From the NCBI RefSeq assembly GCF_000143415.4, contig NW_003314426.1:61548-125547 (forward strand): DNA of 64,000 bases, given 5' to 3'. The notes under the pieces are model-generated. The model had not been told where the DNA came from and searched no databases. It was given only the letters and a program-made list of their open reading frames with translations. This stretch comes from Selaginella moellendorffii (lineage: Eukaryota > Streptophyta > Lycopodiopsida > Selaginellales > Selaginellaceae). Shown piece by piece: positions 11,691 to 21,061 of the stretch (position 1 is its first letter; each line of letters starts with the position of its first letter). The position numbers and the translations under genes were made by a program.

Positions 11691-13063
11691 GAATTCTTGA
11701 GTCTTCTCTCGAAAACACTGGGGGTCAATGACACACTCAGCATCCATAACATTCTACTCGCGACAAAAGTTGTTTTTGACAAATGGGTAGATGTGCTAAG
11801 GAGGTACCATGACGGGGAGTTGCTAAACTCAATGGGTGTGGAGGACGGCCGGAAGCCCAATGATTTGAAGCTCAACACCTTGCGTTTCTCGTGGTCTCTA
11901 GACGACGACGACCTTCTGACAGTGGCTAATGCTCTTCTACGTGGTGAGGTAGTCTTCAACAAGACCAAAATGACTCCCGGCCTATTGTGACATACGAGGA
12001 CTTGTGCACGACTCTGAGAGCTCGTGCGCTATTGAAGGATTGGATCTTCGAGCAAGTGGCCGTGGAGAGGGTGAACATCGACACCACGCAAGAGATGATG
12101 GAAGAGCTGGAGTTGTCAAATGAAGACATCGACGAGTACGTGAAGGGGGCCCCCAAGTTCATCGATCTGCTGCGGGATGCCACGAAAAGTAAAGCTGAGA
12201 AGTTGGATCAGTATCCAAATTTCATTAAGAAGGATGTCGACCGCCGGCTTCAAAAACAGCTCGACCCCGCAGTAGAGGCCTATCGAGAACCTTACCGGGT
12301 ATACGTGAATTCGGATGAGGATCAAAGGTGGAGGAGCATCATTTCCCGCGGAGATGAGCAGGTCAAGAACATCTTTTGTGTGATGGACTTCACAAACGAG
12401 GAGATCACTCATGCAGACGAAGTTAGCTCCATCATTGACTTAATGGTGGGACTTGTGGAGGTGGAATCTTCAGTCCACTATATGATCTACGACTCTGAAT
12501 CCTATCACAAGTTCTGGAAGGCCTTGAACGAGGTGAAGGCTCGGTTGAAAGGCAAGGAGATGCGGGAGATCCATGGGATAATGGCTAAGAAGAAGATACC
12601 GACGAATGTCCGCATCTTCACACTCGCCCTTGTTATTGGTCCTGCAGCAGAGTGGGACTGGAGTGACTTCCCAGCTTCGTTCGACAAGGCCGATCGAATT
12701 GATCTAAGGGAGGTCAATTTACCCGTGCCTGAGGAACTGAAGACGGCTATGGAGCTTTCGAATCCAGAGAAAGCTCCAGGTGCAGCATGGGAAATGCTCA
12801 GCTGGGTCTTCAACGCAATAGCGGGTGGGTCACCTGCTTCCGACTCCAAGGGCAAATGCGTTGTCGAGTACAACTGCGGCGGACTATTCTTTTGAGCTGC
12901 ACTACTCAAGGGTGTCTCGTGTGTTGCGGTGACAAACTCCATTGAAGAGGTGACTTCAATGGAGCATATAATTACAGTTGCCAAAGAAAAACAGTATCTT
13001 CTCTGTGAACCTGGTGAGTACACACTTTAAGTTTAAATGTTATCTCACAAGCTCTGTATGCAG

Positions 13064-14157
13064 GAGCGTGGCCACCCCCAGATGCTGAAACGGCGTTAAC
13101 AGCTACTGTTGAAGATACCCATGTTGGGCCGAGCTCACAACCTGCACAAGGTAAGGTCACGTGAGGCCTCACGCCATTTTGATTATAGATCGTTGTGAAT
13201 ATTCAGACACGAGGACTGAAAAGCGCACTGGTGGCGCGTCGAAGAAGGACAAACAGACAAGCAATAGGAAAAAAGGAGGTACAAATTATATTTGCAATGG
13301 CATGTGGTCTCATGCCATTCCTTGCAGGAGACACTTCTTCAAAGGCAAAACAGGCAAGCACCAGCCAAGCTCAAACTGACAGTGGTCATAAAAAGCGAAA
13401 GCACGTTGGACAGTTGTCGGGATCAGAGGCGTTTGATTCGAAAAGGAAGAAGGGCAACGAAAAGATGATAGGTAATGCCTCGCGGTTATGGCGTGTGTGC
13501 TCATGCCATTCATTGCAGATCAAGGGCTGAGTGAAAGCAGCCAGTCACCACCTCCTGACTCAGATTCCTATGGTGGACTCCCCTTCCCCAATCTCAATGG
13601 AGAGGTACAATGGATGAGGGATGCTTTTCAAGTCAGGGCCACGTTTTTCTCATCTCGTCGTCTTCGAAGGGTGCAAGAACGTGCAGAAACCATGTTAAGA
13701 CAGTCGGGTGAGGATACGGTCCTAGGTCACGCACTAAAACAGGCTATGGATGTCTTGTATTTTGAGATGGAGACTCGGCCAGATGATTTTCCCAAGATGG
13801 TTCTGGAAGAACAAGCCATCCAGCCTGAGCAGCCTATGGAAGAAATGCAGGAGGGGGATGAGGAGCCAGAGAAAGATAATGAGCAGGAAGAGCAGAAGGA
13901 CGAAGAGGAGGACAAAGAAGAGGAGGACGAAGAAGAGGAGGACGAAGAAGAGGAGGACGAAGAGGACTTGGATGGTCCTCACAATGGTGACGATCACAAT
14001 AACGACAACGACGATGATGACGACGATGGCCAGCCTGAGGTGGCCAAAGAGCAGCGGAGGAAGGTCATACAAGACAAACCATCAGGTAAATAATAGTACA
14101 TCCATTCCTAACCTTTTACCATTTCTAACATTATCCATGTAGGTCGCAGAGCAAATG
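13064..14157 (+). CDS. T1 ParB-like gene, middle exons: nuclear-localisation-like and acidic segment
   Basis: Exons 13064-13150, 13189-13278, 13328-13471, 13519-14085 and 14143-14157 join in one consistent phase. They encode Lys/Arg clusters (KKDK, KKRKHV, SKRKKG), consistent with nuclear localisation, a mixed region including WMRDAFQVRATF, and then about 50 residues of nearly pure Glu/Asp (13850-14040). No catalytic motif is seen. A basic then acidic, low-complexity linker is usual in eukaryotic chromatin or transcription factors; the role here is unknown. The three introns 13151-13188, 13279-13327 and 13472-13518 each carry one palindrome. Confidence 0.72.
13151..13188 (+). other. 38-bp intron with palindrome
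   Basis: AAG/GTAAGG ... ATTATAG. The palindrome (13156-13177) fills most of the intron and ends 11 bases before the acceptor. Confidence 0.72.
13279..13327 (+). other. 49-bp intron with palindrome
   Basis: GAG/GTACAA ... CCTTGCAG/G. Palindrome 13297-13318, nine bases from the acceptor. Confidence 0.78.
13472..13518 (+). other. 47-bp intron with palindrome
   Basis: ATAG/GTAATG ... CATTGCAG/A. Palindrome 13488-13509, nine bases from the acceptor. Confidence 0.78.
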
Positions 14158-14206
14158 GTAAGTAGAGATTATTCAGTTGAATTAAGATACAAACTCTAGC
14201 CTTTAG

Positions 14207-14981
14207 TGTCGAGGAAGGATAGTGCCAAGCAAGGGTCGAAACGTATGTTCAATCCTTCAGAATCAGCAGTGCGCCCAAGTGATATCGGTCCTAGTTCCTC
14301 AATAGCAGTTGATGGTAAATACAGTATAGTCGATTCAATGTGCTAATGAGTTTGTTTTTAGTAGCCAGTAGGGAGGATACCATCTCAATCAAAGGGAGAT
14401 ATTTGGACATGCATATGGATCCGCCAGTGGACTCTACTTGCCTACAAGAGTCATTAGAGCTGGTGGAGGCTACTATCCATATCAACGCCAAGCAAGCTGA
14501 CCACGCTCCACTTGATGCTGCCCATACCACTGAGTCAATCTTGTCCATGTATCCAACTAACGGTGACCAGGCGCCATTGGACCCGCATGAGGCCGCCCCA
14601 GCCGCCGAGCCGGTCATATCCTCATTTCCAACAGACTCAACGTGTGCCCAATCGTCTGACTACACGCCGTTGGAACCTCCCTACACCGCCCCTACTGCCT
14701 GTTCGGTCATGTCCACTTTGCCAACGGAGGCACCAGCTGAAATGGCGTGTGATCACACGCCATCAGAACCACCCTATGCCACTGTTGAGCCAGTTGTACC
14801 AGAGTCTACAGCTGAAATGGCATGTGCCCACACGCCATCGGATGCGATTGACCCCACATTGCAGAGGAGAGTATTTCCACCCTTCACGTTTCCTCGACCA
14901 AAACCCTCTCAACGACCATCGGGAGCACCATTCGCTAATATTGTAGATGGTAAAATTGACTTGTACCATTTTTTATGCTGA
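14207..14981 (+). CDS. T1 gene, Pro/Thr/Ala-rich exons with two palindromes in coding sequence
   Basis: Small exons from 14207 and about 14260-14314 lead in phase into a long frame (about 14361-14946, VASREDTIS onwards). The product is rich in Pro, Thr, Ala and His with repeated P(L/S)(D/E)PPY-like units. Two palindromes (14742-14763, 14817-14838) lie in the frame and each encodes AEMAC(D/A)HTPS, so the DNA motif produces a repeated peptide. A donor-like GATG/GTAAAA closes the exon near 14949. No fold is recognised. Exon borders are inferred from phase and splice words. Confidence 0.6.
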
Positions 14982-15859
14982 CGCATTTCATTTCAAAGTC
15001 ACGGCGAAGGTACTGTATCGGTTTTGATCTGAACGGTGTCCTTTTCTCCCATGAGCGTGGCTCGTCCTCGAATGTCACTGCACCCTCCAAAGCCTGCGGT
15101 CGCAAGTTGGTCAAAAGAGACAGATTCACATTAATCACACGGGAGAAACTGCGGGATCTAATAATGACCATGCGACACTTAAAACAGAGGGCCGGGTTCA
15201 ATTTGCAATTGGGAGTTTGGACATCCATGATACGCCACAATGCATTAACGTTGCTACAGATGATGCACGATCAGACGCGAGTAATATTACCATTTGACTT
15301 TCTCCTAACGCAGGAGGATTGCTTGACTATGGTCCATGTAAGGGGTAGCAAGCCCATCTTCGTCAAGCCAGAGGCTGTAGTGATGAACCGGACTGCTAGG
15401 TCAAGTGAAATCCTCATCATCGATGATTCGCCGATTAAAACTGCAGCGAACACGCACACATATGCAGTGCACCCCATCTCTTGCAGTATGGAAACTAGGG
15501 AGAAGAAACCGTATGTTCTGGGGGACCTTGCAAAATGGCTTGGAGCGATGGTGATAGAGAACCGGCCAGTCCAGGAGGTGGCTGCAGAAATCAACCAAAT
15601 GGCAGATGGAACGGTATATCAGAAGCCATTTGATCGGACAGACACCAGTCATCATTTATGGCATGTATATTGTCTAGCCAAGCACTATCCGCATCTCCAT
15701 AATCTGCTCAACCGGATGGGTTCTTCGACCACTGAACATGAGCGTGGACGTATTAGAGAAGAGATGGCATTACTATTGGGTTTAAATCCTAATAGTGTGG
15801 AAAGTGATGAAATTCCAAGATTATTGTATAGGCGTTGGAGGCAAAAAATAACAGTCTGA
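14975..15859 (+). CDS. T1 FCP1/NIF-like HAD phosphatase domain
   Basis: About 285 residues starting near SRRRYCIGF. Motif I is FDLNGVLF, with Asn where classical FCP1/SCP enzymes have the second Asp; plant NIF-like relatives with DLNG are known to me. Motif II is LGVWTSMIRHN and motif III is ILIIDDSPIKTA, matching the WTS and DDSP signatures of C-terminal-domain phosphatases. The stop is at 15857-15859, 440 bp from the T1 right end. The preceding exon ends in a phase that does not join cleanly to this frame, so it may be the C-terminal domain of the ParB-like protein or a separate gene. Substrate unknown; phosphatase activity is uncertain because of the Asn. Confidence 0.75.
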   Translation: MLTHFISKSRRRYCIGFDLNGVLFSHERGSSSNVTAPSKACGRKLVKRDRFTLITREKLRDLIMTMRHLKQRAGFNLQLGVWTSMIRHNALTLLQMMHDQTRVILPFDFLLTQEDCLTMVHVRGSKPIFVKPEAVVMNRTARSSEILIIDDSPIKTAANTHTYAVHPISCSMETREKKPYVLGDLAKWLGAMVIENRPVQEVAAEINQMADGTVYQKPFDRTDTSHHLWHVYCLAKHYPHLHNLLNRMGSSTTEHERGRIREEMALLLGLNPNSVESDEIPRLLYRRWRQKITV

Positions 15860-16301
15860 GATGGCATGTATTTATTTAAAAATGTAACTTATTATGGCAT
15901 GGGGTTCCATGCCATTGTATTAATATTAAAAGACAATTCTTTGAGAGGATTTGCATTATACTAGAAGTGTTACAGCATGTTATTGGAAGTCTACGAAGTT
16001 ATTTTATTAATAAGGGGAAAGTAAAGATTGAATGGGGACTTGGGCTCCACCTAGACTCAGAGCAACTGAGCCAATATTAAAAGGATGGAAAGAAATTGGA
16101 CGACGATGACAAGGAGAAGAGAGAGGTGAAGCAGTGGCAGGGGGAGGAGAAGTGATTGAGTAGACATTTCCTTGTTTAAAATAAAATGGCATGTGCCTCA
16201 ATGCAGTTGAATTTTGTTATATTTATATACTATATAAAGGTTTGGAAACCTTATTTTACAAGTGGGATAATGACAATTCCCACTTTAACGAAATAGAGCT
16301 T
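15860..16301. other. T1 right subterminal region
   Basis: No gene seen. It holds palindromes at 15894-15915 and 16186-16205 (diverged), an AG-rich stretch, and the right terminus. Confidence 0.7.
16278..16301 (-). repeat. T1 right terminal inverted repeat
   Basis: Exact reverse complement of 3389-3412. An extra AGTGGGATAA at 16261-16270 repeats the inner part of the terminus in inverse order, giving a small hairpin-capable end. Confidence 0.96.
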
Positions 16302-16305
16302 CTTG

Positions 16306-16787
16306 GATCCCTTGGAAATGATGAACTTGAAAAGATTACATAATGGCTAGTTGTAATATAGAGGGCACAAAATCTAGCTATCTAAGATTGATGGCCTGAT
16401 AGTTAAACACGAAAGAACTTAAGAGAGTTAAATATTGTTCTAGCTATTAAAACTAGAAACTAGTGAGGACACCATTCCTTGCTATTTGTCCTGGTGTGCA
16501 ACAGCTAGCAATTAACATTAATATTCAATGGTATGCAAATGCCTCAATTTAAACAAATGCCGAGCCTCATTAGTTGTTATTCTTAGCATTCAAGTATGTT
16601 AAGAAATATATTAGAATATACATTGTGATATATTTTAGATAGCACAAAAGAAATTTAGGAGTAGTATATTTTAAATAGCACAACAAATTATTTAAAAAGA
16701 GGAGTAGTACTCAATGGAATTTAACAATTGGTTCCTCAAGGTATGGAAGAAACTAGAAACCTAGACAGATAAAATTGATGGATCAAG
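16306..16787. other. Shared flank; left inverted arm of gene cassette, copy 1 (part 1)
   Basis: Resumes the sequence interrupted by T1 and matches 44522-44842 plus 58243-58415. No gene. Inverted, diverged relatives lie at about 24650-24960. The G2 empty site is at about 16617-16624 (TACATTGTGAT). Confidence 0.8.
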
Positions 16788-18695
16788 AGCGCCAACTTCC
16801 ACCCAACGAGTCAAGCAGTCAGAAGCAATAATAATATACTCATTGCCAACAGTCGACTGTGGAAAAAGTCCCATAAGATCAAATGCCACTAACTCAAACG
16901 GATGGGAAGCCGCAATTGACTCCAACCGTCCTTCCACAGCACAAGGGGGAGTATTATGAGCTTGGCACCAAACGCAGCTATGCACATACCGGATAATATC
17001 ACGTTGCATCTCCGGCCAATAGAAAGATCTGCGCAGCTTCTCGGTGACACGACGGTGTCCCATATGCCCACCTAGAACAGGAAAATCATGGTAGGCATGG
17101 AGAAACCGCGGAATAAACACCGAAGGCACCACCAGCCGTAAATTATCATCAGGATCCGTCCCCACAAAATAAAAAAGGCCATCATCAAGATGATATTGAG
17201 AATGTAAATGCTGGAAAGGCAAGTCATCAGCAAGTGATGCAGGATTTTCAAACCCATCTCGAAGCCTTCGAATCCACGGCTCAATCTTTTGAGCCTCGCG
17301 AACCTCATCAAGAGAAGGTAGATCTTGCTCTGTGCCCTGTGGACACTGAACGTCAAGGACAGCAACCGCCGACGGCACAGAATCCTCATTTAGAAAATCC
17401 ACAGATGCTGGAACAATAGGTTCGTCAGAAACATGAGAAGTGAGTGGAGAAGGAAGAGGAGCTCGAGAAAGGGCATCAACATCAGCCATAGCACTCCCTG
17501 GGCGATGAACATCAAAATTATATATCTGAAGCTTCTAAACCCATCAAGCCGTACGACTAACCAGGTTCTTCCGCTTCAATAATGAAGTAACAGCAGCATG
17601 GTCACCTTCAAGTAACGTTCGAGAACCATGTAGATATGCATGAAGTTTCTCGAAACCCCAGACTGTTGCTAAACACTCCTTCTCCGTCGTGGAGTAGTTC
17701 ATCTCCGCTGGTTGTAATGTATGGCTTATGTATGCAATGGGATAGCGCTAACCAGGCACACTCGAGCTCTCTTGCATCAACACACCTCCAAGACCAATGT
17801 CAGAAGCATCCACGCGCAAAATAAAAGGTCGAGTGTAGTCAGGATACACCAAAACCGGAGGAGTTGTCAATAGCTCTTTGAGATCCATGAACGCCCGCTC
17901 ACAATCCGAAGACCAAATGAAAGATGACATGGATGACTTCAGCAACGCTTGCAATGGTGTAGTGCAATTGGAAAGATGATCCACAAAACAACCAAGATAC
18001 TGCACCTTACCCAAAAAGCGTTGCACATCATTCACACACTTCGGAGTAGGGAACTTTAGAACAGCCACAAGTTTGTCAAGATCAACTTGCAAACCCTCAC
18101 GAGAAATACGGTACCCAAGATAAGTTGTGTCCTTGGACCCAAACACGCACTTTGACCGCTTCAGCTTTAAACCAACGTCGCGTAGCCGATCCAACACTTT
18201 ACAAACATCACGAATGTACTCCTCCCATGTCCCCTCCGAGTGGATCAAGACATCATCAATGAAGTCAGCAATCACCTCCGGCATATCGCAAAGAACCTCG
18301 TCCATCATCTGCTGAAAAGTTGCTGGAGCATTGTTCAAACCAAACGGCATCACCAAGAACTCATACAAACCAAATGGTGTACGAAAAGCAGTCTTAGGAA
18401 TATCTTCTTCGGCCATCGGTACTTGCCAATACTTAAAAGCAAGATCTAGCTTGGTGAACCAACGACTTCGCCCCAAATGATCCAAGAGATTAGCAGTGTG
18501 AGGAAGAGGATACACATCTGGGATCGTCACTTCGTTTAACGGACGATAGTTAATGCAGAAACGAATACTCCCATCAGGCTTCATCACAAGATGAGGTTCA
18601 CATGCCCAAGGACTCCACGACTTCCGAATAACACCCTTCTCTAGCATTTCCTTGACGTTTTCTCGTAAAATCTTGATCTCCTTAGGTGACCGACG
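16788..18695 (-). pseudogene. Truncated Gypsy G2 pol fragment in copy 1
   Basis: Minus-strand frames 18650-17748 (RT with FIDDVLIHS and FGLNNAPATFQ; connection to RNase H) and 17489-16790 (linker and integrase zinc region, MGHRRVTEKL...CVWCQ), ending within the integrase core. It matches the G2 segments 45885-46860 and 53547-56180 with G2's nested insertions absent. No LTRs are present. It replaces about 225 bp that copy 2 has at 58416-58640. Junctions show only a few shared bases (TCAA at left; CCTGTAG at right). Confidence 0.88.
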
Positions 18696-18696
18696 A

Positions 18697-18960
18697 CCTG
18701 TAGGAAAACGTTTCACAAAGGTGCAGATATTCTCTCTACAAAAATCAACAATCCCGCCATTTTCTTCATCACATCTCCCAAGAATTGGGATAGCTCTCCA
18801 GCTTCCACTTGATCTCTGCCCACTTGAGATGAGATGCATGGATCCTACAAGAAGCCAGCCGTGGACACCACGCTGTTGCATCTCCCGAGCTATTTTGTTC
18901 AAGATGTGTGGTATACCGACGTGAACTATAAATTGCAGTGCAGGATCACATTCTAACTGA
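18697..18960. repeat. Left inverted arm of gene cassette, copy 1 (part 2)
   Basis: Matches 58637-58900 directly and 24262-24480 inverted. A minus-strand frame begins here (ATG at 18902, MNKIAREMQQ) and runs into the Gypsy fragment, making an accidental hybrid frame. I do not recognise the roughly 60 leading residues. Confidence 0.75.
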
Positions 18961-18975
18961 TTTAATGCTAGAAGC

Positions 18976-19640
18976 AGCTATGATATCTGACAACTCCAAA
19001 ATGTTGAGCCTTCGTGACTTCCAATATGCTTTGTGGAAGGTCCCGATGGTAAGTTTGAGTTTTATTATTCTCGCAAGAAATTAACTAGCTAGGAAACCCA
19101 GAGCAGTTATTAAAGAAATACGTTCCATTTCTTTGTGAGGAGTGTCAGCAATCGCAACTAACACTGATACTCTTGAATTTTTTTTCATCTGTGCATAATT
19201 TAGGTTGATTATGTTTCTCAGTTCGGTGCTGACCAGTATCTACGTCTGGGGAAACTTCTTGTATTGTGTAGGATCATCTCGTTCTTGGACTCCAACATAA
19301 TAAAATTCCATCGAGAAGAAATACTAATCTTCTCTATTGCAGGTTCGTGATAGTATTTATCTTATTTTCGCAAAACTTTCCGGGAAGTTTACTGTTAATT
19401 CTCCTTGGGCATACTTCCGATGCTGTTTCTTTTCTTTTGGAAAGCTCAGTGTTTTACTTGTCGTCACTAACACTAATACCAGATAGCACTACGCCTGTAC
19501 AAGTACATAGCCTGAACATCCTAGCATGGTTTATTTCTGAAACTTCTATTTCGGACAAGAAGCAGTTACTGTTGGCCGTGGTTGGCTGCATTGTAGCTCT
19601 TGCAAGCACTTTGAAGGTAAATCTTGATCTCATAATTTAA
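18976..19640 (+). pseudogene. Unrecognised spliced gene fragment, copy 1
   Basis: Exon-like blocks 18979-19049 (ends CCGATG/GTAAGT), 19204-19342 (between TAATTTAG and the next border) and 19343-19617 (after TATTGCAG, ending TTGAAG/GTAAAT) carry regular plant splice words. The last block reads VRDSIYLIFAKLSGKFTV before a stop in one frame, and a 97-aa frame in another. No family is recognised. It looks like a captured internal piece of a plant gene. The second copy is at 58916-59580. Confidence 0.4.
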
Positions 19641-20199
19641 ACCAGTCTTAAATCTTTGTTTGTAGTCTGTGCCATGCGGTGCTTTAAAGAAATCAAGCAG
19701 GAAGGTCAAGTCTTGAAGCTTTCTGTGCTTTTGCGAGCCATACATGACAATACCAAGAACTTCGTAAACAACAGGAGGTTTTTGTCATCCTTTCTTCATA
19801 CTAGTCTGCTCAGCGAATGAGCGCAAGACAATTAGAACATGTGGTACGTTTCATTAAGTTGCACCTCCGCCAACAATTTCAATCTTTCTAAGAACTTCAG
19901 ACATCTCCCACCTTGCTTTGTTGGTTCGATCTAGCTGAAAATTATTGACTTGCCAGAAGGAAAGAAAGCAGAAAAGAATTCCTTGATTTGTTTCGTTACA
20001 TGTAAATTCTTCTATACTTCTTTTCTTTCTGGCATGTCACCAGTTTTCTATGTTGGATCAAATCAATAGAGCAAGGCGGCTGTATGAAAGATTGAGACCC
20101 TCTGCATTAGCTATTGCATCAACAACCCACAGATGTATGGCTAAGGGAGGGATGGAAATGAGTGGGATGACCATAACCTAAACGAGACGCAGACAAAGT
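19641..20199. other. Non-coding stretch, copy 1
   Basis: No gene seen. The only structure noted is an imperfect inverted pair, AGAAGGAAAGAAAGCAG near 19956 against TTCTTTTCTTTCTGGC near 20019, which could form a weak hairpin. Matches 59581-60132, apart from small indels. Confidence 0.5.
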
Positions 20200-21061
20200 T
20201 TAATACCTCACAGTCTCAATGGCTGCTTTGCCATCTAGTTTTGAAGCGTAGAACAATTGAAGGTAATTTCCATAGACGCTATCTTTGAAGCAAGCAGGTG
20301 CTTCGTCAGCGACCATCTGCGCCAGCAGAGCAATGTGACTATCTTCTGCTGGCCCATAGAATGAAGCAATGGAGACTCGAGTTCGCTCCGAGTTGACAAC
20401 TGCTCGGTGCTCCACACTCTTGTACGCATCATTGGAAAGAATCTGAATAACACACAATCAAAACCTGGAAATCTCATGCATGCACGACTATGACGATCGA
20501 AAGAAAGCTTACCTGAAGTTGATCTCCAATGTTGACAACAAAGGCGCCAGGCAGAGGTTTGATCGGCACCCACGCTCCACAGTGTACAATCTGGAGGCCA
20601 TCTTTCACCCTGGTGTCCTGCTGGAGTATAGTGAAACCGTTTGGATCCGCGTGAGCGTCCAGTCAGATTGTAAGCTCCGGCTCCGGACAAGGTGGATAGT
20701 AGTTCATCCTCATCGCATGCCTCTCTCCTTCAAAAGCTTCCTCCAGAGCACCACTTTCCAGTCCCAGTGACTCCGAGAACAATCCAAGCACTCTTTTCGC
20801 GGCGACGAACGAGACGTGGGTGGGGCGGACGACTGAATCGCTGGCGAGGGCGAGGAAGAGATGAATCGCTTGCGCGCTCTGGCCGTTTGCGCAGAGCGTC
20901 GAGATCATGATGTTACAGGAGAAGGCGTTCTTGTGGACGAGATCGTGGAAGACGGACCATGCGTCCGGGAGGCTGGAGCACTTGCCATACATGAGGATGA
21001 GGAGATTGCTGAACAAGGGGTGGTGGCGTAGGTCGAGGGTGGCGGCCAGGCGGCGGTGCAA
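20200..21061 (-). pseudogene. PPR / 2-oxoglutarate-Fe(II) oxygenase chimera, copy 1, nonsense mutation
   Basis: Exon 1 (21061-20513) and exon 2 (20442-20200) with a 70-bp intron. The N-terminal about 95 residues are PPR-like (NLLILMYGKC, NIMISTLCANGQ). The frame then passes directly into the oxygenase core (SESLGLESGALEEAF, RMNYYPPCPEPELT). A TGA at 20663-20665 replaces the Gly codon present in copy 2, just before the HxD motif, so copy 1 cannot make the active site. Exon 2 still encodes VEHRAV (distal His) and RTRVSIASF (cosubstrate Arg). Confidence 0.85.

Larger units (their letters stand above)
10216..13013 (+). pseudogene. T1 ParB-like domain protein, N-terminal part of multi-exon gene
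   Basis: An ATG at 10216-10218 sits directly on a GTAAGT donor. Joining to the acceptor ending at 10457 gives M-ARNCVLL in frame. Exon 2 (10458-11636) and exon 3 (from 11691) flank a 54-bp intron. Around residues 215-320 is a pattern typical of ParB/sulfiredoxin-fold N domains: TIDVSRIDI, then WVEKLKQKM, then FYAVSGQHSSLAMQEI in place of the usual GxHRxxA box. A basic stretch with several Lys pairs precedes it. Two lesions occur: a one-base frameshift at about 11970-11985 and an in-frame TGA at 12893-12895, after which the frame continues to a donor at 13013. The ParB assignment is by motif only. Confidence 0.62.
3615..16205. repeat. T1 palindrome array: more than 20 dispersed copies of a 22-bp near-perfect palindrome
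   Basis: The half-site is ATGGCATGAGG followed by its inverse; variants are ATGGC(A/G)TG(A/T)GG and CA(C/T)GCCAT. Copies start at about 3615, 3933 (partial), 4020, 4620, 4780, 4926, 6267, 6324, 7930, 7997, 8095, 8710, 8782, 10244, 10321, 10381, 11659, 13156, 13297, 13488, 14742, 14817, 15894 and 16186. The copy at 7997-8018 is palindromic except for its first base. Spacing is irregular and both halves are conserved, unlike a tandem satellite. I saw no good copy outside T1. Likely roles are protein-binding sites or RNA hairpins; neither is shown by the sequence alone. Confidence 0.93.
3389..16301. mobile_element. T1: 12.9-kb DNA transposon with divergent transposase and ParB-like/HAD genes
   Basis: Copy 2 has the empty site (ATCACTTGGATCCC near 44515). 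In copy 1 that site is split by 12,913 bp bounded by perfect 24-bp inverted termini beginning AAGCTCTATTTCGTTAAAG, with CTTG duplicated on both sides (3385-3388, 16302-16305). Contents: a minus-strand DDE-like transposase gene (about 4049-7844), a 2.4-kb divergent control region, and a plus-strand multi-exon gene or pair (10216-15859). At least 20 copies of a 22-bp palindrome are scattered through it. Four-base duplications occur in Sola- and Ginger-type elements among others; I do not assign a superfamily. Both genes carry lesions, so this copy may not be autonomous although its ends are intact. Confidence 0.93.

Noticed and set aside
13727-14072. Minus-strand Ser- or Val/Leu-rich frames
   Set aside because: Mirror of the Glu/Asp run in the T1 plus-strand gene.
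3615-16205. Repeated palindromes as a CRISPR array
   Set aside because: Spacing is irregular from under 60 bp to over 1 kb, copies lie in introns and an exon, and the DNA is eukaryotic.
17748-18902. A 384-codon single gene with a new N-terminus
   Set aside because: It is an accidental hybrid: cassette-arm sequence joined to an inserted Gypsy RT fragment.
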